DNA of 64,000 nucleotides from Macrocystis pyrifera (lineage: Eukaryota; Sar; Phaeophyceae; Laminariales; Laminariaceae). The stretch lies in the NCBI GenBank assembly GCA_031763025.1, contig JASSKH010000015.1, positions 11,760,774 to 11,824,773 on the forward strand, given 5' to 3'. How positions within the stretch are numbered: the first letter of the stretch is position 1; each line of letters opens with the position of its first letter. Position numbers and translations under genes: made by a program. The notes beneath the pieces were generated by a model that searched no databases, had not been told where the DNA came from, and worked only from the letters and a program-made list of their open reading frames with translations. This document shows, piece by piece, positions 9,640-20,396 of the stretch.

Positions 9640-10320
9640 CGGGGTTCGCTACTGCTCCTGGCGTGGATACCCCCTGTTGTGCTTCAAGTATCTCGGGGTT
9701 CTGTACCGCGGGTACTACAAGTATTCTAGTCTCGCAGTATTTCGTCCGTTGGTAGTGTTCGTACTGCTGCTTCTGCGAGACCCAGTACTCGCAGTATTGA
9801 ACTACCCCCAATATGCCCAGTATACTTCGAGTATGATGTGTACTTCAACCGTCTGTGCACCGCGTCGACAATTCTCAGGCCCAGCGTTCGGCACCAAACA
9901 CACCCAAACAGTCCCACACGAGTGGGAGTTGGAGCAAATCACTTTCGCTGGAGACAACTTGATTGAGTACTTAAAGCAGTGTGGCAGTATTTCGAGATCC
10001 GCATTTGCGAGGAATATATATATGCATGTACTGCGAATACTCTCAGTATCTCGAGGTTCTGTACTGCGCATATTGCCTTTACTCCAAGTATATTTCGTGT
10101 TTCGATACTACTGCGGGTGCATACTTAGCTGTATTCTCGGGGTTCGAGACTGCTCACACTCTCATTACTCTCAGTATTTGGGCCATCTCAGTATCCAGTC
10201 TGGCAATACTTTTGCCGCCAGCTTTCCAATACTCTCAGTGCTCGAACCACGATTTGTTCTCGAGCATTTATTTACCCGTGAAACCTCGATGTTACCCTGA
10301 GCACCAAGAAACATTTATTT
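9640..10320. repeat. AGTAT/AGTAC-rich degenerate repeat region
   Basis: Short words CAGTATT, CGAGTAC, CTCGCAGTATT and CTCAGTATCTCG recur every 15-40 bp in both orientations. The 207-residue plus-strand open frame here overlaps open frames on the other strand and carries no domain, so I read the stretch as a low-order repeat rather than a gene. Confidence 0.5.
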
Positions 10321-10717
10321 AGGGGGAACATATATATTGTTCCAGTATGTATGTGCTGTACCTTACTCAATCAACCGGTCAGAAGTATTATGGCGCAACC
10401 CCGACCTCGCGCAACTTTTTTGTATGTACGCGAGTCAGCTGGATCAATATATCCACTTATTATTACTTACCGCTACCCTATTTTATATTATTATTGTAGT
10501 AATGATCCTGCACTAATTCCGTAAACAGTATTTCATTTCAATAGTCTGTCCTCAAAAATATGTTGTGTGTGTTCTTCACGTTAAAATGAGGGGTGGATGC
10601 AGGTACTGCAGGGTTTCTTACGAATACTATTTCGCTCTTGCGCCACTCCCCTATTAATACGGCATCCCCGGGAGGGGAACCTTGTATACATATATAAATA
10701 TATACCTGGTATATATA

Positions 10718-10738
10718 ACCCTAACCCTAACCCTATCC
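10718..10738. repeat. Short telomere-like tract (CCCTAA)3
   Basis: About three CCCTAA units sit between two copies of an AT-rich TATATAAATATATAC sequence (about 10690 and 10745). Confidence 0.8.
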
Positions 10739-10782
10739 CTACATATATAAATATATACGAGGTATATATATTCTTGCAAGGG

Positions 10783-11130
10783 TGTGTTCGGTACGGTACG
10801 GGTACGCTCGGTACCGGTATGGACATGGTACCGAACGTACCGAAATTCTCGGTAAGGGTATGGACATGGTACCGAACGTACCGAAATTCTCGGTACCGGT
10901 ATGGGCATCGTACCGAACATACCGAGCTTCTCGGTATCGGTACGGTGTATCATACCGATACCGCCGGTAAGGGTACGGACATCGTGCCGAACGTACCGAA
11001 GTTTTCGGTAGGGTATAGAACTCCAGACCGAACGTACCGAAATTCTCGGTACGATTTAGAACTCCATACCGAACGTACCGAAATTCTCGGTACGGTATAG
11101 ACCTCCATACCGGTACCGTACCGCAGATAC
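10783..11130. repeat. GGTACCGA satellite array, left block
   Basis: Repeated units of roughly 45-50 bp built on the near-palindrome TACCGAACGTACCGAAATTC followed by TCGGTA, separated by TATGGACATGG or TATAGAACTCC linkers. Positions 10818 to about 11060 recur at a constant offset of 807 bp in the right block. Both strands stay open for long stretches, so the 167-residue frame here is attributed to the satellite. Confidence 0.88.
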
Positions 11131-11142
11131 CAGCGGTATTTG

Positions 11143-11433
11143 TCAAACCGAGCGTCGCTCCACAGCAGTACCATGGTGTTGCCCATCAAGAATGTGTGTG
11201 TCTGCGACAGTTTTTTTTTTTGTTTTTGTTTTGTCATCACATTCATTTCCAGAGTTCGATGGGCGCCTTACCACACCGGGTATTATTTGTCTTGCCTGAA
11301 CGTCCACGACCTCTGCCTCGACAACGTCTGCCTCCGGAGGAGCTGGCGCCGGCGCTGGCGATGATGAGCTTTGGTCGCCAGCGGCGGGGTCATCATTGTC
11401 GTTGTTGCTGGGGGGGGGTGTTGTGGTGCTCAT
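11143..11433 (-). CDS. Hypothetical: possible first exon, Ser/Pro/Ala-rich acidic N-terminus
   Basis: An ATG-started minus-strand frame of 96 residues lies between the two GGTACCGA blocks. It opens MSTTTPPPSNNDNDDPAAGD, then Ser and Ala-Pro runs, an acidic EADVVEAEVVDVQ segment and a basic DDKTKTKKK patch. The composition resembles a disordered N-terminal exon. An acidic segment with VIDVDEDN occurs at 35880-36015 in a similar setting between repeat arrays. No domain is visible. It may be an exon of a lost gene or the N-terminus of a mobile-element protein. Confidence 0.3.
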   Translation of the reverse strand: MSTTTPPPSNNDNDDPAAGDQSSSSPAPAPAPPEADVVEAEVVDVQARQIIPGVVRRPSNSGNECDDKTKTKKKTVADTHILDGQHHGTAVERRSV

Positions 11434-11559
11434 GAGGGCCGCTGTACCGATGAGGCAGGGTACGCTGCTGTGCTGCTGTGCTGCTGCGTGCTATGTGTGT
11501 GGCGGTACTGTACCGGCACCGGGTTGTCCCGAGCCTAACTTTCCGATTAGCCCGGGATC

Positions 11560-11957
11560 GGTACTCTCGGTAGGGTATAAGCTCGGTATCGGTACGTTGT
11601 GTCATACCGATACCGCCGGTACGATATGGACATGGTACCGAACGTACCGAGGTTCTCGGTAAGGGTATGGACATGGTACCGAACGTACCGAAATTCTCGG
11701 TACCGGTATGGGCATCGTACCGAACATACCGAGCTTCTCGGTATCGGTACGGTGTATCATACCGATACCGCCGGTAAGGGTACGGACATCGTGCCGAACG
11801 TACCGAAATGTTCGGTAGGGTATAGAACTCCAGACCGAACGTACCGAAATTGTCGGTACGGTATAGAACTCCAGACCGAACGTACCGAATCCTCTCGGTA
11901 CAGGTATACCGGCGGTATTTTACCGCCGGTAGGCCTCGGTAGTACCGTACCGAACAC
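11560..11957. repeat. GGTACCGA satellite array, right block
   Basis: Same units in the same order as the left block. Markers such as TATGGACATGG (10818 and 11625), CATACCGATACC (10951 and 11758) and TATAGAACTCCAGACC (11014 and 11821) all keep an 807-bp offset. That indicates one duplication of a multi-unit segment, not independent expansion. Confidence 0.88.
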
Positions 11958-11959
11958 AC

Positions 11960-12229
11960 CCTTGTATTCTTGTTTCTTTTTCTTTCTCTTTCGAATTGTC
12001 TTCTTTTTTTTTTTTTTTTTGTTTCGTTTCGTTTCCCTAGGTCATGGAATATGTTTGTCGTGCCTGTCGTACGCAGTATGATGGCATGGCATTGCATTGC
12101 ATACGTGGCAACGTAGTATCTCTGTGACGTAGCTTTGTGACCACAGAACTTGTACCTCTCTATTAATAGGATTGAAGAATCGGCACGGACACTGGTGGTG
12201 GTGCTGGATGTCGACGGGTAGAAAGAACG
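11960..12229 (+). mobile_element. LINE 3' UTR end fragment
   Basis: A polypyrimidine tract (about 11965-12035) is followed by GGCATGGCATTGCATTGC, GTGACCACAGAACTTG, GAAGAATCGGCACGGACACTGG and GTCGACGGGTAGAAAGAACG. This is the conserved 3' block of the window's LINE family, 5'-truncated right against the satellite and cut before the AAC tail. Confidence 0.8.
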
Positions 12230-12289
12230 AAGAAAGCAACAACAACATCAACATATGCAATTCCTTTATATTTCTAATAGTACGAAAAA

Positions 12290-12462
12290 CGAAAAAACTA
12301 AGGATTCTTCTTGCATTTTTGCATAGACTATTCTATAACTACGAGATACGAATCTTGGTTGCAAATCCCTTACTCTAATTCCAAGTCCTATCAGCTATGT
12401 TGTGAGCTGCCGAAACCCCTACGCGCGGGAACTTGACGACGCTTTCCTCAGGGTGCCAGTTC
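12290..12462 (+). repeat. Inverted repeat pair around the telomere-like tract, left copy
   Basis: It contains GGTTGCAAATCCC, ACTCTAATTCCA, GCCGAAACCCCTACGCGCGG and GTGCCAG. The reverse complement of about 14358-14540 carries the same words in the same order. The outer part is more diverged than the inner 110 bp. Confidence 0.7.
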
Positions 12463-12474
12463 ATTGTCTTATTT

Positions 12475-12560
12475 CGCGACATGCCGTGGCATGCCGTGGC
12501 ACCATCTGCGGCAAAACCTTCCACGGCATCTTCCACGGCATACCACGGAACTTTCTTCGG
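12475..12560. repeat. CCRYGGCA palindromic repeat, left block
   Basis: Repeats of ATGCCGTGGC and CCACGGCAT, short self-complementary words also dense at 12725-12925. Confidence 0.7.
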
Positions 12561-12582
12561 ACCTACACGGAATACCGTGGGA

Positions 12583-12702
12583 CCCTAACCCTAACCGTAA
12601 CCGTAACCCTAACCCTAACCCTAACCCTAACCCTAACCCTAACCCTACCCCTAACCCCACCCCCTAACCCTACCCCTAACCCCAACCCCAACCCTAACCT
12701 AG
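12583..12702. repeat. Interstitial telomere-like (CCCTAA)n tract
   Basis: About 120 bp of CCCTAA with CCGTAA, CCCCTAA and CCCCAA variants. The central nine or so units are perfect. It lies between two blocks of CCATGGCA palindromes and inside the 12290/14540 inverted-repeat pair, so it is internal and not a chromosome end. Confidence 0.9.
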
Positions 12703-12724
12703 GTGGCTTAGACATTGGGGTGCT

Positions 12725-12925
12725 GTGGTGGTGCCACGACATGCCGTGGGTTTGCCATGGAGCGCCGTGGCGGTAGTCGCGGGGGTTGACATGGTACTAC
12801 ACATGGCATGTCCTGGCAACCCCCACGGCGTGCAATGAAATCCTATGCCACACCATGGGATGCCATGGTGATGCCATGGTATGCCATGTGCGGTACCATG
12901 GCAATGCCACGGCATGCCCACGACA
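12725..12925. repeat. CCATGGCATGCC palindromic repeat, right block
   Basis: Repeated words CCATGGGATGCCATGG, GGTGATGCCATGG, TATGCCATG and CCACGGCATGCC. The sequence is locally self-complementary and could form small cruciforms. Confidence 0.75.
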
Positions 12926-12929
12926 AGGT

Positions 12930-14357
12930 CAAATAGTGTAAAAAACCCTGCTTTGAAAAATGTATTTCGGGTGCAATCACTTCTACCGCCTCCCTTTCCT
13001 ATTGGCCCTGTAATTTCCGCCACCCTGCTGCACCTACTACCCTGACGCTGCTGCTAAAGCCAAGTTCTGTCCCGTCATATTACACAAAAAAATGCGTCGA
13101 GGGACACTCCGCTGTTCTAATAAATGGCCGGGCTTTGACCGCAACGCGCAGAAGGTTGTGCGGTGAAGCTGCCCAATACTGCTCAAGGTTATACACCTAG
13201 GAGGTCTCCCCACACCGTCCTGCTTCCGCTGTTCCCTCTCGACCTCACACCGTGAAGCTTGATACACATACATACAACATATGATGCTCCTCTCAATTGC
13301 TACAACTCATTATTGAAGGCTTGCAAAAGTACGAACACTCAATACAGGAAACAGGAACGATGTCCAGGGATGGATTTATTCTTTGAGCATTGAGTGCGTA
13401 ATACCCTCATTCCAATTAGTTAGGTATAATAATAGCGAAACCCGAATTCCAATTGTTTTTCTTTAAGGCTCCAAACCTGTACCAGGGGAGCAGATTTTAA
13501 GGCGTTAAATTATCGAGACGTTTTCCTCGGGGAGTGTTGGTTTGGAATCGGTTTCGAGGTTTTCGCGCGAACGATACCACCACTACGTCCGATAACTTTA
13601 GGGCTCTTTGGTTTTTAATATCAGCACCGACAATTCCTTACAATTACTGACAGAGTGGGGCTGGTCTTACCAATATGTCCGTAAATATAACGACTGTTTG
13701 GTCAGTAATACGAGTATCAAAAATCTCTTACACCTCCGGACAGGGTGGTATGATTGCTGCTGTTGTACTTCTGCTGGTCGAAACTTGACGGGAAACACGT
13801 TCAAGCAACTGCAAGCACGGAGTTTGTCCACTGCTTCAGGCAAAAGTGCCAGAGCTCGGATTGACGGAGACGAAGCTACTGCTGCTGGTATTATAGCCTG
13901 GTGCAAATGTTGCCGTGGTTTGGCTACACACACACACTCAAAAATGGCGCCGGTCTGGTTTTTGGGCGGATGAGGGTACGTAAAGGGACATCAGACTGCG
14001 TAGGCCACGACTTTGTACCTTCTCTCAGAGACAGAGCGTAGATTCCGAAACACACAACAAGGCACACACTATAGGGGGGAGACACCGCCACACCAGCATG
14101 ATGTTGGAGCCGCCCTCTGCTACCTCGATTGTCTGATCTTACGACCTGCAACAGAGGTCTTCCTCACGCGCACCACCTCTCTTCTCGTCTGACAAAGGCG
14201 GCGCGATCGTGGTGCCAATCACCGACGTTTGTCCTAACAAAATCCCTACCAAAACTCGTCCGTGATTGGGGCTTCAATATTAACATAGTAACAGCAGTAG
14301 TTTCCAGAATTTTCAAGATAAATCCCAACAAAAATTGCCTCAGGTATAGGCGCTGTG
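12930..14357. other. No confident gene; weak minus-strand coding-like stretch
   Basis: A minus-strand frame at 13667-13933 (containing AVASSPSIRALALLPEAVDK) and a plus-strand frame at 13608-13973 overlap, and neither has a recognisable domain. The rest shows nothing. Confidence 0.35.
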
Positions 14358-14540
14358 TCTACGCTGGCACGCTCAGGAATGCGTGCGAAAGTACCCGCGC
14401 GTAGGGGTTTCGGCAACACATACATACGCGTACATGGAATTAGAGTTAGGGATTTGCAACCATGACCCATATTTTGTGATTGTAGAATGGTTGGAGCAAA
14501 TATATGAGAATCCTGATATTTGTACCCCATTTTTGAACTT
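14358..14540 (-). repeat. Inverted repeat pair around the telomere-like tract, right copy
   Basis: Reverse-complement partner of 12290-12462. The pair could be the ends of one 2.25-kb element or two independent insertions of a dispersed repeat. Confidence 0.7.
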
Positions 14541-15890
14541 GTTTGAGCCAGGCAGCACCTTCAACGACGACTGACCGCGAAAAAGATATATCATCCGCCA
14601 GGAGAACAGATATATTCTATTATAGCGGAAGCCATTTCTTCATCGGTGATGTAGCCAGGAAAATGATATTCGTGGAAAGAAAAAAAAAATATATTATTGG
14701 CAAGAATAGGCATTGGCTAATATTAAAGCCGATCTTAACGACACGTATTAATAATTACATTTCGTTTTTTCCTGAAATTTCGGCTTTCACTAAATTCAGC
14801 GAGGGTGAATCTGTCTTATCGAGTACGTGCCTCAGTTGGCTCGCGAAATAGTGGTCCGCCCGGCACAGCACCGTCGCTACAACAGTAGCAGCTGTGCTCG
14901 CAGAACCCATCCGTGCGGTAGTCCCACTCTCATCGGCCTGACTCGTGGGCAGGTGGCGGTGCCTGGCGGAGTGAAATCCATCATCAACTCGTCACGCTAT
15001 AACGCCCAACGCGAAAAGGGTTCGGCGATTACTGCCCTCACCGAGCTCAGTCGGTCGGCCACCTCGGTGCGGTCACCTTGTGAACTCGGTCACGAGAGCC
15101 CAGAAAGCTATTGCCCCTTCTGCGTTCGGCCATGACTTGCGAATGACCTTGCAACGACCTTTGCCAGCCTTGGGCGCTCGCGAATGGTGGCACAGCTCGC
15201 GCTGTGAAGTCGCCCGGTCCTCTGTAGACTTGTATCAAACTTTCCTGAAAAACGAAATCAACTTCAAGACGTCGTTTTCGAGATCAGAGTGTTTCGGCTT
15301 TTCCTGAAAAAAGTCGGGAAAATACCAAATTTTCGGGATTTTCCCGACGAACCTCGAAAACACACCTCGTTGCGATCGCAGCTGTTCGTGATTTTGGAAC
15401 GAACATGTATTTTTCAGAGATTGTCGGTCTGATCACGAGCGATCGCGGTCATCATGCAGTCCTCACAAAAACGGAAACAGCCGGGAAAAGATTCGGGGGG
15501 ACAAATGGTTGAGTCTCAAAGCAGTCGGCGCCGACACACGAAAATGCCCCGAAACGTTTTCTGGCCGACATATTAGTTTGTCACGAAAAAAAAAAGCATC
15601 ATGAAGATCCAACGCCGATATCGATCAAGAAACACTTGAATTGTCTATTATCAGCTCCAAAATAAAAAACACGAGGGGTGCGCCTGAGGTCCTTTTTATA
15701 GCCGGTACCAGCAATATCAGAGTCCATTGACCGTTGTGCGCAGAGATGAATTTCGTTTTTTTTTACCAATCACAACGAAGAAAATCGACAGCAGCCGTCA
15801 TCATTTTGTTTCATTAGAGACCAAAGCCCAAAAGCATGGAGCATTTCTGGAGATCAAGAATTATTTGAAAATAGCAGTCATGTGTAAGCC
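14541..15890. other. No gene recognised; one hairpin
   Basis: No supported coding region. A perfect 11-bp stem (GTCGGGAAAAT at 15313-15323 with ATTTTCCCGAC at 15338-15348) encloses a 14-nt loop. Confidence 0.4.
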
Positions 15891-15899
15891 AGGGTCAGC

Positions 15900-16510
15900 A
15901 GCAGCAGCAACAGGCAGCGCAGCAGCGGGAGAAAGAGGGGATGGAAGGTGGCGATGCAGCGCCACCCGTTGCCGTTCTCGCGGAAGAAATCATATTTGCG
16001 TTCCGCATTGGGTGCTTCTTGCATGTCCTCCACCTTGCCGTCAACGTGGGGATGGAGAACGTATTATTTGTGGGTCCCTTGGGTTCGGGTTCTTGGCATG
16101 AAAGGTCGAAGCAACACCTCGTCGAGCTGCACGCCGGCGCCCGCGTACAGAACTTTCATGATAATGGGGCCGACGTGCTTGAGCGGGGTCCCCATCTCAA
16201 TGATGTCCTGACATAGACGCGCCGACGTCATACCGTACGCGCGTCTCTTGCCTTTTCCCCCGCCCCCCTGCTCTTCGTCCTCCCCCGCAGTCTGGCCATA
16301 CGGGCGGAGATTATCCAAAATCCTATTCTCGAAAATCTGTCCCATGTCTTGCTGCCGGGGCGGCCTTGTCTGGACAGGGACAGGCGTGCGCCTGCTGCCG
16401 GTCCCACCGGCCGTAGCTGCTGCAGCTGCTGCCGAGGCCTCGATCTTTTTGCGTTGGTGTCTATTCTGTTGTCGTCAAAACCAGGAGGGTCGAGGCATGA
16501 CAAACACGGC
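15900..16510 (-). pseudogene. Unknown coding-like region (MGTPLKHVGPII motif)
   Basis: A minus-strand frame (16064-16345) reads MGQIFENRILDNLRPYGQ, a Gly/Glu/Lys-rich linker, then SARLCQDIIEMGTPLKHVGP and QLDEVLLRPFMPRTR. Other frames on either side continue with charged, gene-like text, for example DMQEAPNAERKYDFF downstream. This resembles a decayed gene or element ORF containing a helical segment. I do not recognise a catalytic motif. A short AGC-rich (poly-Gln or poly-Ala) run lies near 15895-15925. Confidence 0.35.
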
Positions 16511-16589
16511 ATTGGCAACAACAAAGTGGCAGCTATTAATAATAAGTACTCCGTATTGGTTGCATATCAACTTTGTTTTGTGATGCCTC

Positions 16590-16725
16590 AAATAACAAGT
16601 AATACAAATATACGTTAATCACAACGACAAAAATCAGTTAAAAAACAAGTGATATAAACAGTATACTATTACGTTAATCACAACAACAAAAATCAGTGAA
16701 AAAACAAGTGATGAAAAAAAATACC
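16590..16725. repeat. Repeat block A (two tandem units)
   Basis: Two copies of about 60 bp share ACGTTAATCACAAC, AAAAATCAG and AAAAAACAAGTGAT. A single related unit lies at 20607-20660, next to block C'. Blocks A, B and C recur in changed combinations around a tyrosine-recombinase fragment. Confidence 0.7.
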
Positions 16726-16729
16726 GGTT

Positions 16730-16907
16730 TTGCACTTTGCTTTCGAAGTTGTATTATATTAATGCGCAACCCCCCGCCCGGAAAGGGGGGTTGGAGAAGG
16801 GGTGACCCCCCCGGGGCTGCCCCAACGGCAACCCGCGCGCTAACATCCGTATACTCGAGTCAACTCCCAACCCAGCTGGCGACACAGAACTCTCGATGCC
16901 AGCCTCC
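16730..16907 (+). repeat. Repeat block B, copy 1
   Basis: Begins TTGCACTTTGCTTTCGAAG and contains a G/C hairpin (AACCCCCC paired with GGGGGGTT) and CATCCGTATACTCGAGTC. It ends with two 39-bp tandem units (CTGGCGACACAGAACTCTCG). It is near-identical to 17611-17790. Confidence 0.85.
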
Positions 16908-17417
16908 AACCCAACTGGCGACACAGAACTCTCGACGCCAGCCTACCAAGCCGCTATCAGAAAAGCCGTTTCTGACAAATAACTCGAGAAAGCACACCAA
17001 GTACAAGATAACCTAACACGTGAGAAAATCGACACGCACTCGTACCAGGCATACACAAATAACACAAGTACATTTAAACTCACAATGCACTTCAATGTTA
17101 ATATACGGATAACCCCCTTCTCCGATACTTTCAGATTGCGCGCAAAATCCGAGCCGATGCAACACCACGTCAACGCCACGTTTGCTTTTATCAACTATAA
17201 TAGTATGATATTAAGAAACCCCACTTGCATCGAACAATCCCAAACGCCAAAGAAGGCGGCTAGCCCACGCCGCCACTCACGCAATCTACGACACCCGGTC
17301 GCATCATCAGCGAAATTACCGGGTACGTATAACATACAGCAACAAACGCAAACGTTACCGCGACTATTGAACTCCCCCCCACTGACTCCCTCAAAAGCAC
17401 GGGCGGGTGGTTGGGAA

Positions 17418-17610
17418 CTCAAACTAGTCTCACACCTTGGACCTGTAGCTCTGCCTCCGCATCACTGCGCTGATACGTGTAGGTTGCGGCTACGTACCAG
17501 ACAAGGTGTTTACCAAGGGCTACCATGAATCACCGCAGTCATCTGATTGGCTTGAACTTCTTACGTACGTACAAAACTCACATTCTCTCATTCTTCCGGG
17601 AATATTCTGC
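17418..17610 (+). repeat. Repeat block C, copy 1
   Basis: From CTCAAACTAGTCTCACACC to ATATTCTGC, matching 20397-20606. Here C runs directly into block B', while the second copy runs into block A'. Confidence 0.85.
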
Positions 17611-17790
17611 TTTGCACTTTGCTTTCGAAGTTGTATTATATTAATGCGCAACCCCCCGCCCGGAAAGGGGGGTTGGAGAAGGGGTGACCCCCCCGGGCTG
17701 CCCCAACGGCAAGCCCGCGCTAACATCCGTATACTCGAGTCAACTCCCAACCCAACTGGTGACACAGAACTCTCGACGCCAGCCTCCATC
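17611..17790 (+). repeat. Repeat block B, copy 2
   Basis: Matches 16730-16907, with one 39-bp unit in place of two. Just beyond it, GAGTCAACTCCCA (about 17738) and TGGGAGTTGAC (about 17796) form an inverted pair that could mark an element boundary. Confidence 0.85.
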
Positions 17791-17811
17791 ACACATGGGA
17801 GTTGACCCTAT

Positions 17812-18090
17812 TTACTGATGTATTCCTACGACCCCCTTCCCCCTCCCACATGCAATCTCGTAGGGAACGCATGTGATAACACACTTCACCATTATGTACT
17901 TCTGCCTATTCACCTCTAAGAGTGAATTAACTCGCCCCCACTCAGTGCCCTGGCCCGGCTGGATCCCACCGCTCATCCCTTCCTGGGCCATAACGTCCGC
18001 TACCCAACTGGCATCCTTTCCGTGACTGCGAACATACGCCTTGTACGCATCGGACGCCCATCGGCCCTCACGCTGCAACACCTTAGGTGG
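17812..18090 (-). mobile_element. Tyrosine-recombinase C-terminal fragment
   Basis: The minus-strand frame contains LQREGRWASDAYKAYVRSHG, which matches the C-terminal catalytic region of tyrosine recombinases in Crypton- and DIRS/Ngaro-like elements (QREGRWxSDAYxxY, where the Tyr is the expected nucleophile). The rest continues to WVADVMAQEGM and PGQGTEWGRVNSLLEVN. No upstream recombinase box is recognisable, so only a fragment is annotated. Repeat blocks A, B and C around it resemble split direct repeats. Crypton and DIRS-like origins cannot be told apart here. Confidence 0.55.
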
Positions 18091-18309
18091 ATCAACCCGC
18101 TCCCGCCCAGGTCCGGCGGGATCCCATTGTCACGACCCTCCTAGGCCACTCCGCTTGCTATCCAGATGGCGTCCCGCCCCGTGGCGAAACACGTCCATCA
18201 ACCGCCGGGCTGCAACCCTCTGGTACAGCTCCCCCTTTCGACGAGTTCGTTGCGCCTCCAATCCTCGGGAGTGCCGAGCGTACTCGTGCGCACACTCCCG
18301 CCAACGCAA

Positions 18310-19440
18310 CCCTCCCCGGATGAACGGCACACGAAATACGGACGGGGAGCCAAAGAGTGACACCTGCTTCGCTGAAACAGACGTACGCACTGCAATAGCA
18401 CACGGTCCAACTTGTGGCACATGCTTCCCCGGATGAACGGCACACGAAATACGGACGGGGAGCCAAAGAGTGACGCCTGCTTCGCTGAAACAGACGTACG
18501 CACTGCAATAGCACACGGTCCAACCTGTGGCACACGCTTCCCCGAATTCCCGGATGAACGTCACACGAAACACGGACGGGGAGCCAAAGAGTGACACCTG
18601 CTTCGCTGAAACAGACGTACGCACTGCGATAGCACACGTTCCAACTTGTGGCACACGCTTCCCCGGATGAACGACAAACGCACACGAAAAATGGGCGCGT
18701 ATCGCTGGAGCAAATGCACATGCTGCATCATCACACTGTCCAACTTGTGACACATGCTTCCCCAGATGAACGGCACAGGAAACATGGACGGGGTGCCAAA
18801 GAGTGACACCTGCTTCGCTGAAACAGACGTACGCACTGCAATAGCACCACGAAGCATGGACAAGGAAATCAACAAGATACGACACCTGCTTCGCTGAAAC
18901 TGACCTATGCACTACGACAGCACACCGTCCCCCTGTCGACTGGTGATATGCACGAGAAAGCCGACGAGTCGCGACACCTGTAGTGTGCACATGCTGCAAC
19001 AGCACACAGTCCAACTTGTGGCACATGCTTCCCCGGATGAACGGCACACGAGACACGGACACTAGAGTCAAGGAGTTGCGACACCTGCTTTGCTGAAACA
19101 GACGCGCGCACTACAATAGCACATGGTCCAACTTGTGGCACACGCTCCCCCGAATGAACCGCACACGAAACATGGACGAGGAAGTCAACAAGATGCAACC
19201 TGTTTCGCTGAAGCAGGCGCACACACTGCGACAGCACCCCCGACCCCCTGTGGACGGGTGCTACGCAGACGAAGAAACGAGAACCGACGAAATCCGCTTC
19301 GGCGGCGATACGCGGTGTACCCACGGAGGTCACGAACCCGCTCGTGGAAACTTCTCCCGGATTAACGGCTAACGTAATATGCACGAGGAAGCCGACGCGA
19401 CCCCCCCGATTCGCGACCAGCAACTTGTACCACCATAGGT
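18310..19440. repeat. ~113-bp tandem satellite
   Basis: Units share CCCCGGATGAACGGCACACG, GACGGGGAGCCAAAGAGTGA, CACCTGCTTCGCTGAAACAG, ACGTACGCACTGCAATAGC and CCAACTTGTGGCAC. The word GGATGAAC falls at about 18318, 18431, 18552, 18665, 18774, 19035, 19152 and (diverged) 19359. Spacing is 109-121 bp, with later gaps of one or two degenerate units. The unit is not a multiple of three, yet minus-strand frames stay open across many units because stops are rare in it. The long open frame at 18130-19071 is therefore not taken as a gene. Confidence 0.88.
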
Positions 19441-20396
19441 GGTTAAGCTTCAGTGGAGCAACCGGTACCAGTTAGACCCCAATCCACGTATTATTGTAGC
19501 GAAGGACAATAAAATACCAGTTACCACCGCTACCAGCTACACAGCCTGTATGCTCTGTTCATCTCGTACCACCAAGAAACAATCAGAGCACCAATAGCTC
19601 AGAGTACGTTCTACCAGAATACTGCACAGGCCCTAGTTTCGGGAAACCGCTATCCCATACATTGGTAGTATACCCCGGTATGAGCATTTGACATATCGTA
19701 CATACAACCACTGCTGCACGAACACTGCTGTATACGCATGGCTGTACCAGTTATACTCATATAACCTTTTCTCGAGTTTGGTACCACCGATAAAAGTCTC
19801 GCATGAGGTATGATATTTCGCATTAATATTATTAATAAAAGTACGAGCACTTGAAAGAACGTACGACCACTGCTGCACAAACCCTGCTGCTGTATCCGCA
19901 CTTCTGCTCAACCCGTCATATTTTCTATCAATAATCGTTTTTGATACCAAGCAAAAGTACGAGGGGATGCGTCTGGGGGTATAATATTCCCGCAAGCACA
20001 CACTACCGGCCCATCGCTGCTGTACGCATGCGTTTGCAAGTTGCGAACATAATGATACCACCGAGGGCGCAACATCCCGGGTAACGTCACACTGCTGTGC
20101 TACAGCAGTACGCATCCCCTGTAACGTCTCACTGTGCTACGACATACCAGAGGTACCGATCTTGCCGATTCGCTCCTGTGCTGGCTTGTCCAGCCACGCT
20201 TGCCATGCCCTCCGACATAGTCCCCAAGGTCTTCCGTCCACACTCCCAGCTAGCACCTCTTGTACACTCACAAGACACCACGAACGAGTCTCTCCAAGGA
20301 AGGTCCCTCGATCAAGAAATTTTTTTAAAAAAAAAGTGTCTGGCTGGCGAAAACCCTGCCTGCTCAGCGTTCAAACAGATCAGATCGAACGCTCTA
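19441..20396. other. No gene recognised; weak repeats
   Basis: Two loosely similar stretches (about 19690-19810 and 19850-19990) share CACTGCTGCAC, GCTGTAT and GTACCA-type words. The minus-strand open frame of 160 residues has no recognisable domain. Confidence 0.35.

Noticed and set aside
10597-12081. Open frames of 160-167 residues over the GGTACCGA blocks
   Set aside because: They translate satellite units, overlap equally long frames on the other strand and contain only repeat-derived peptides.
12583-12702. A chromosome end
   Set aside because: Sequence continues on both sides with unrelated repeats, and the telomere units degenerate toward both edges.
18130-19071. A 313-residue minus-strand open frame
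   Set aside because: It covers the 113-bp satellite. The unit is not a multiple of three and other frames of the same strand are also open, so openness reflects composition.
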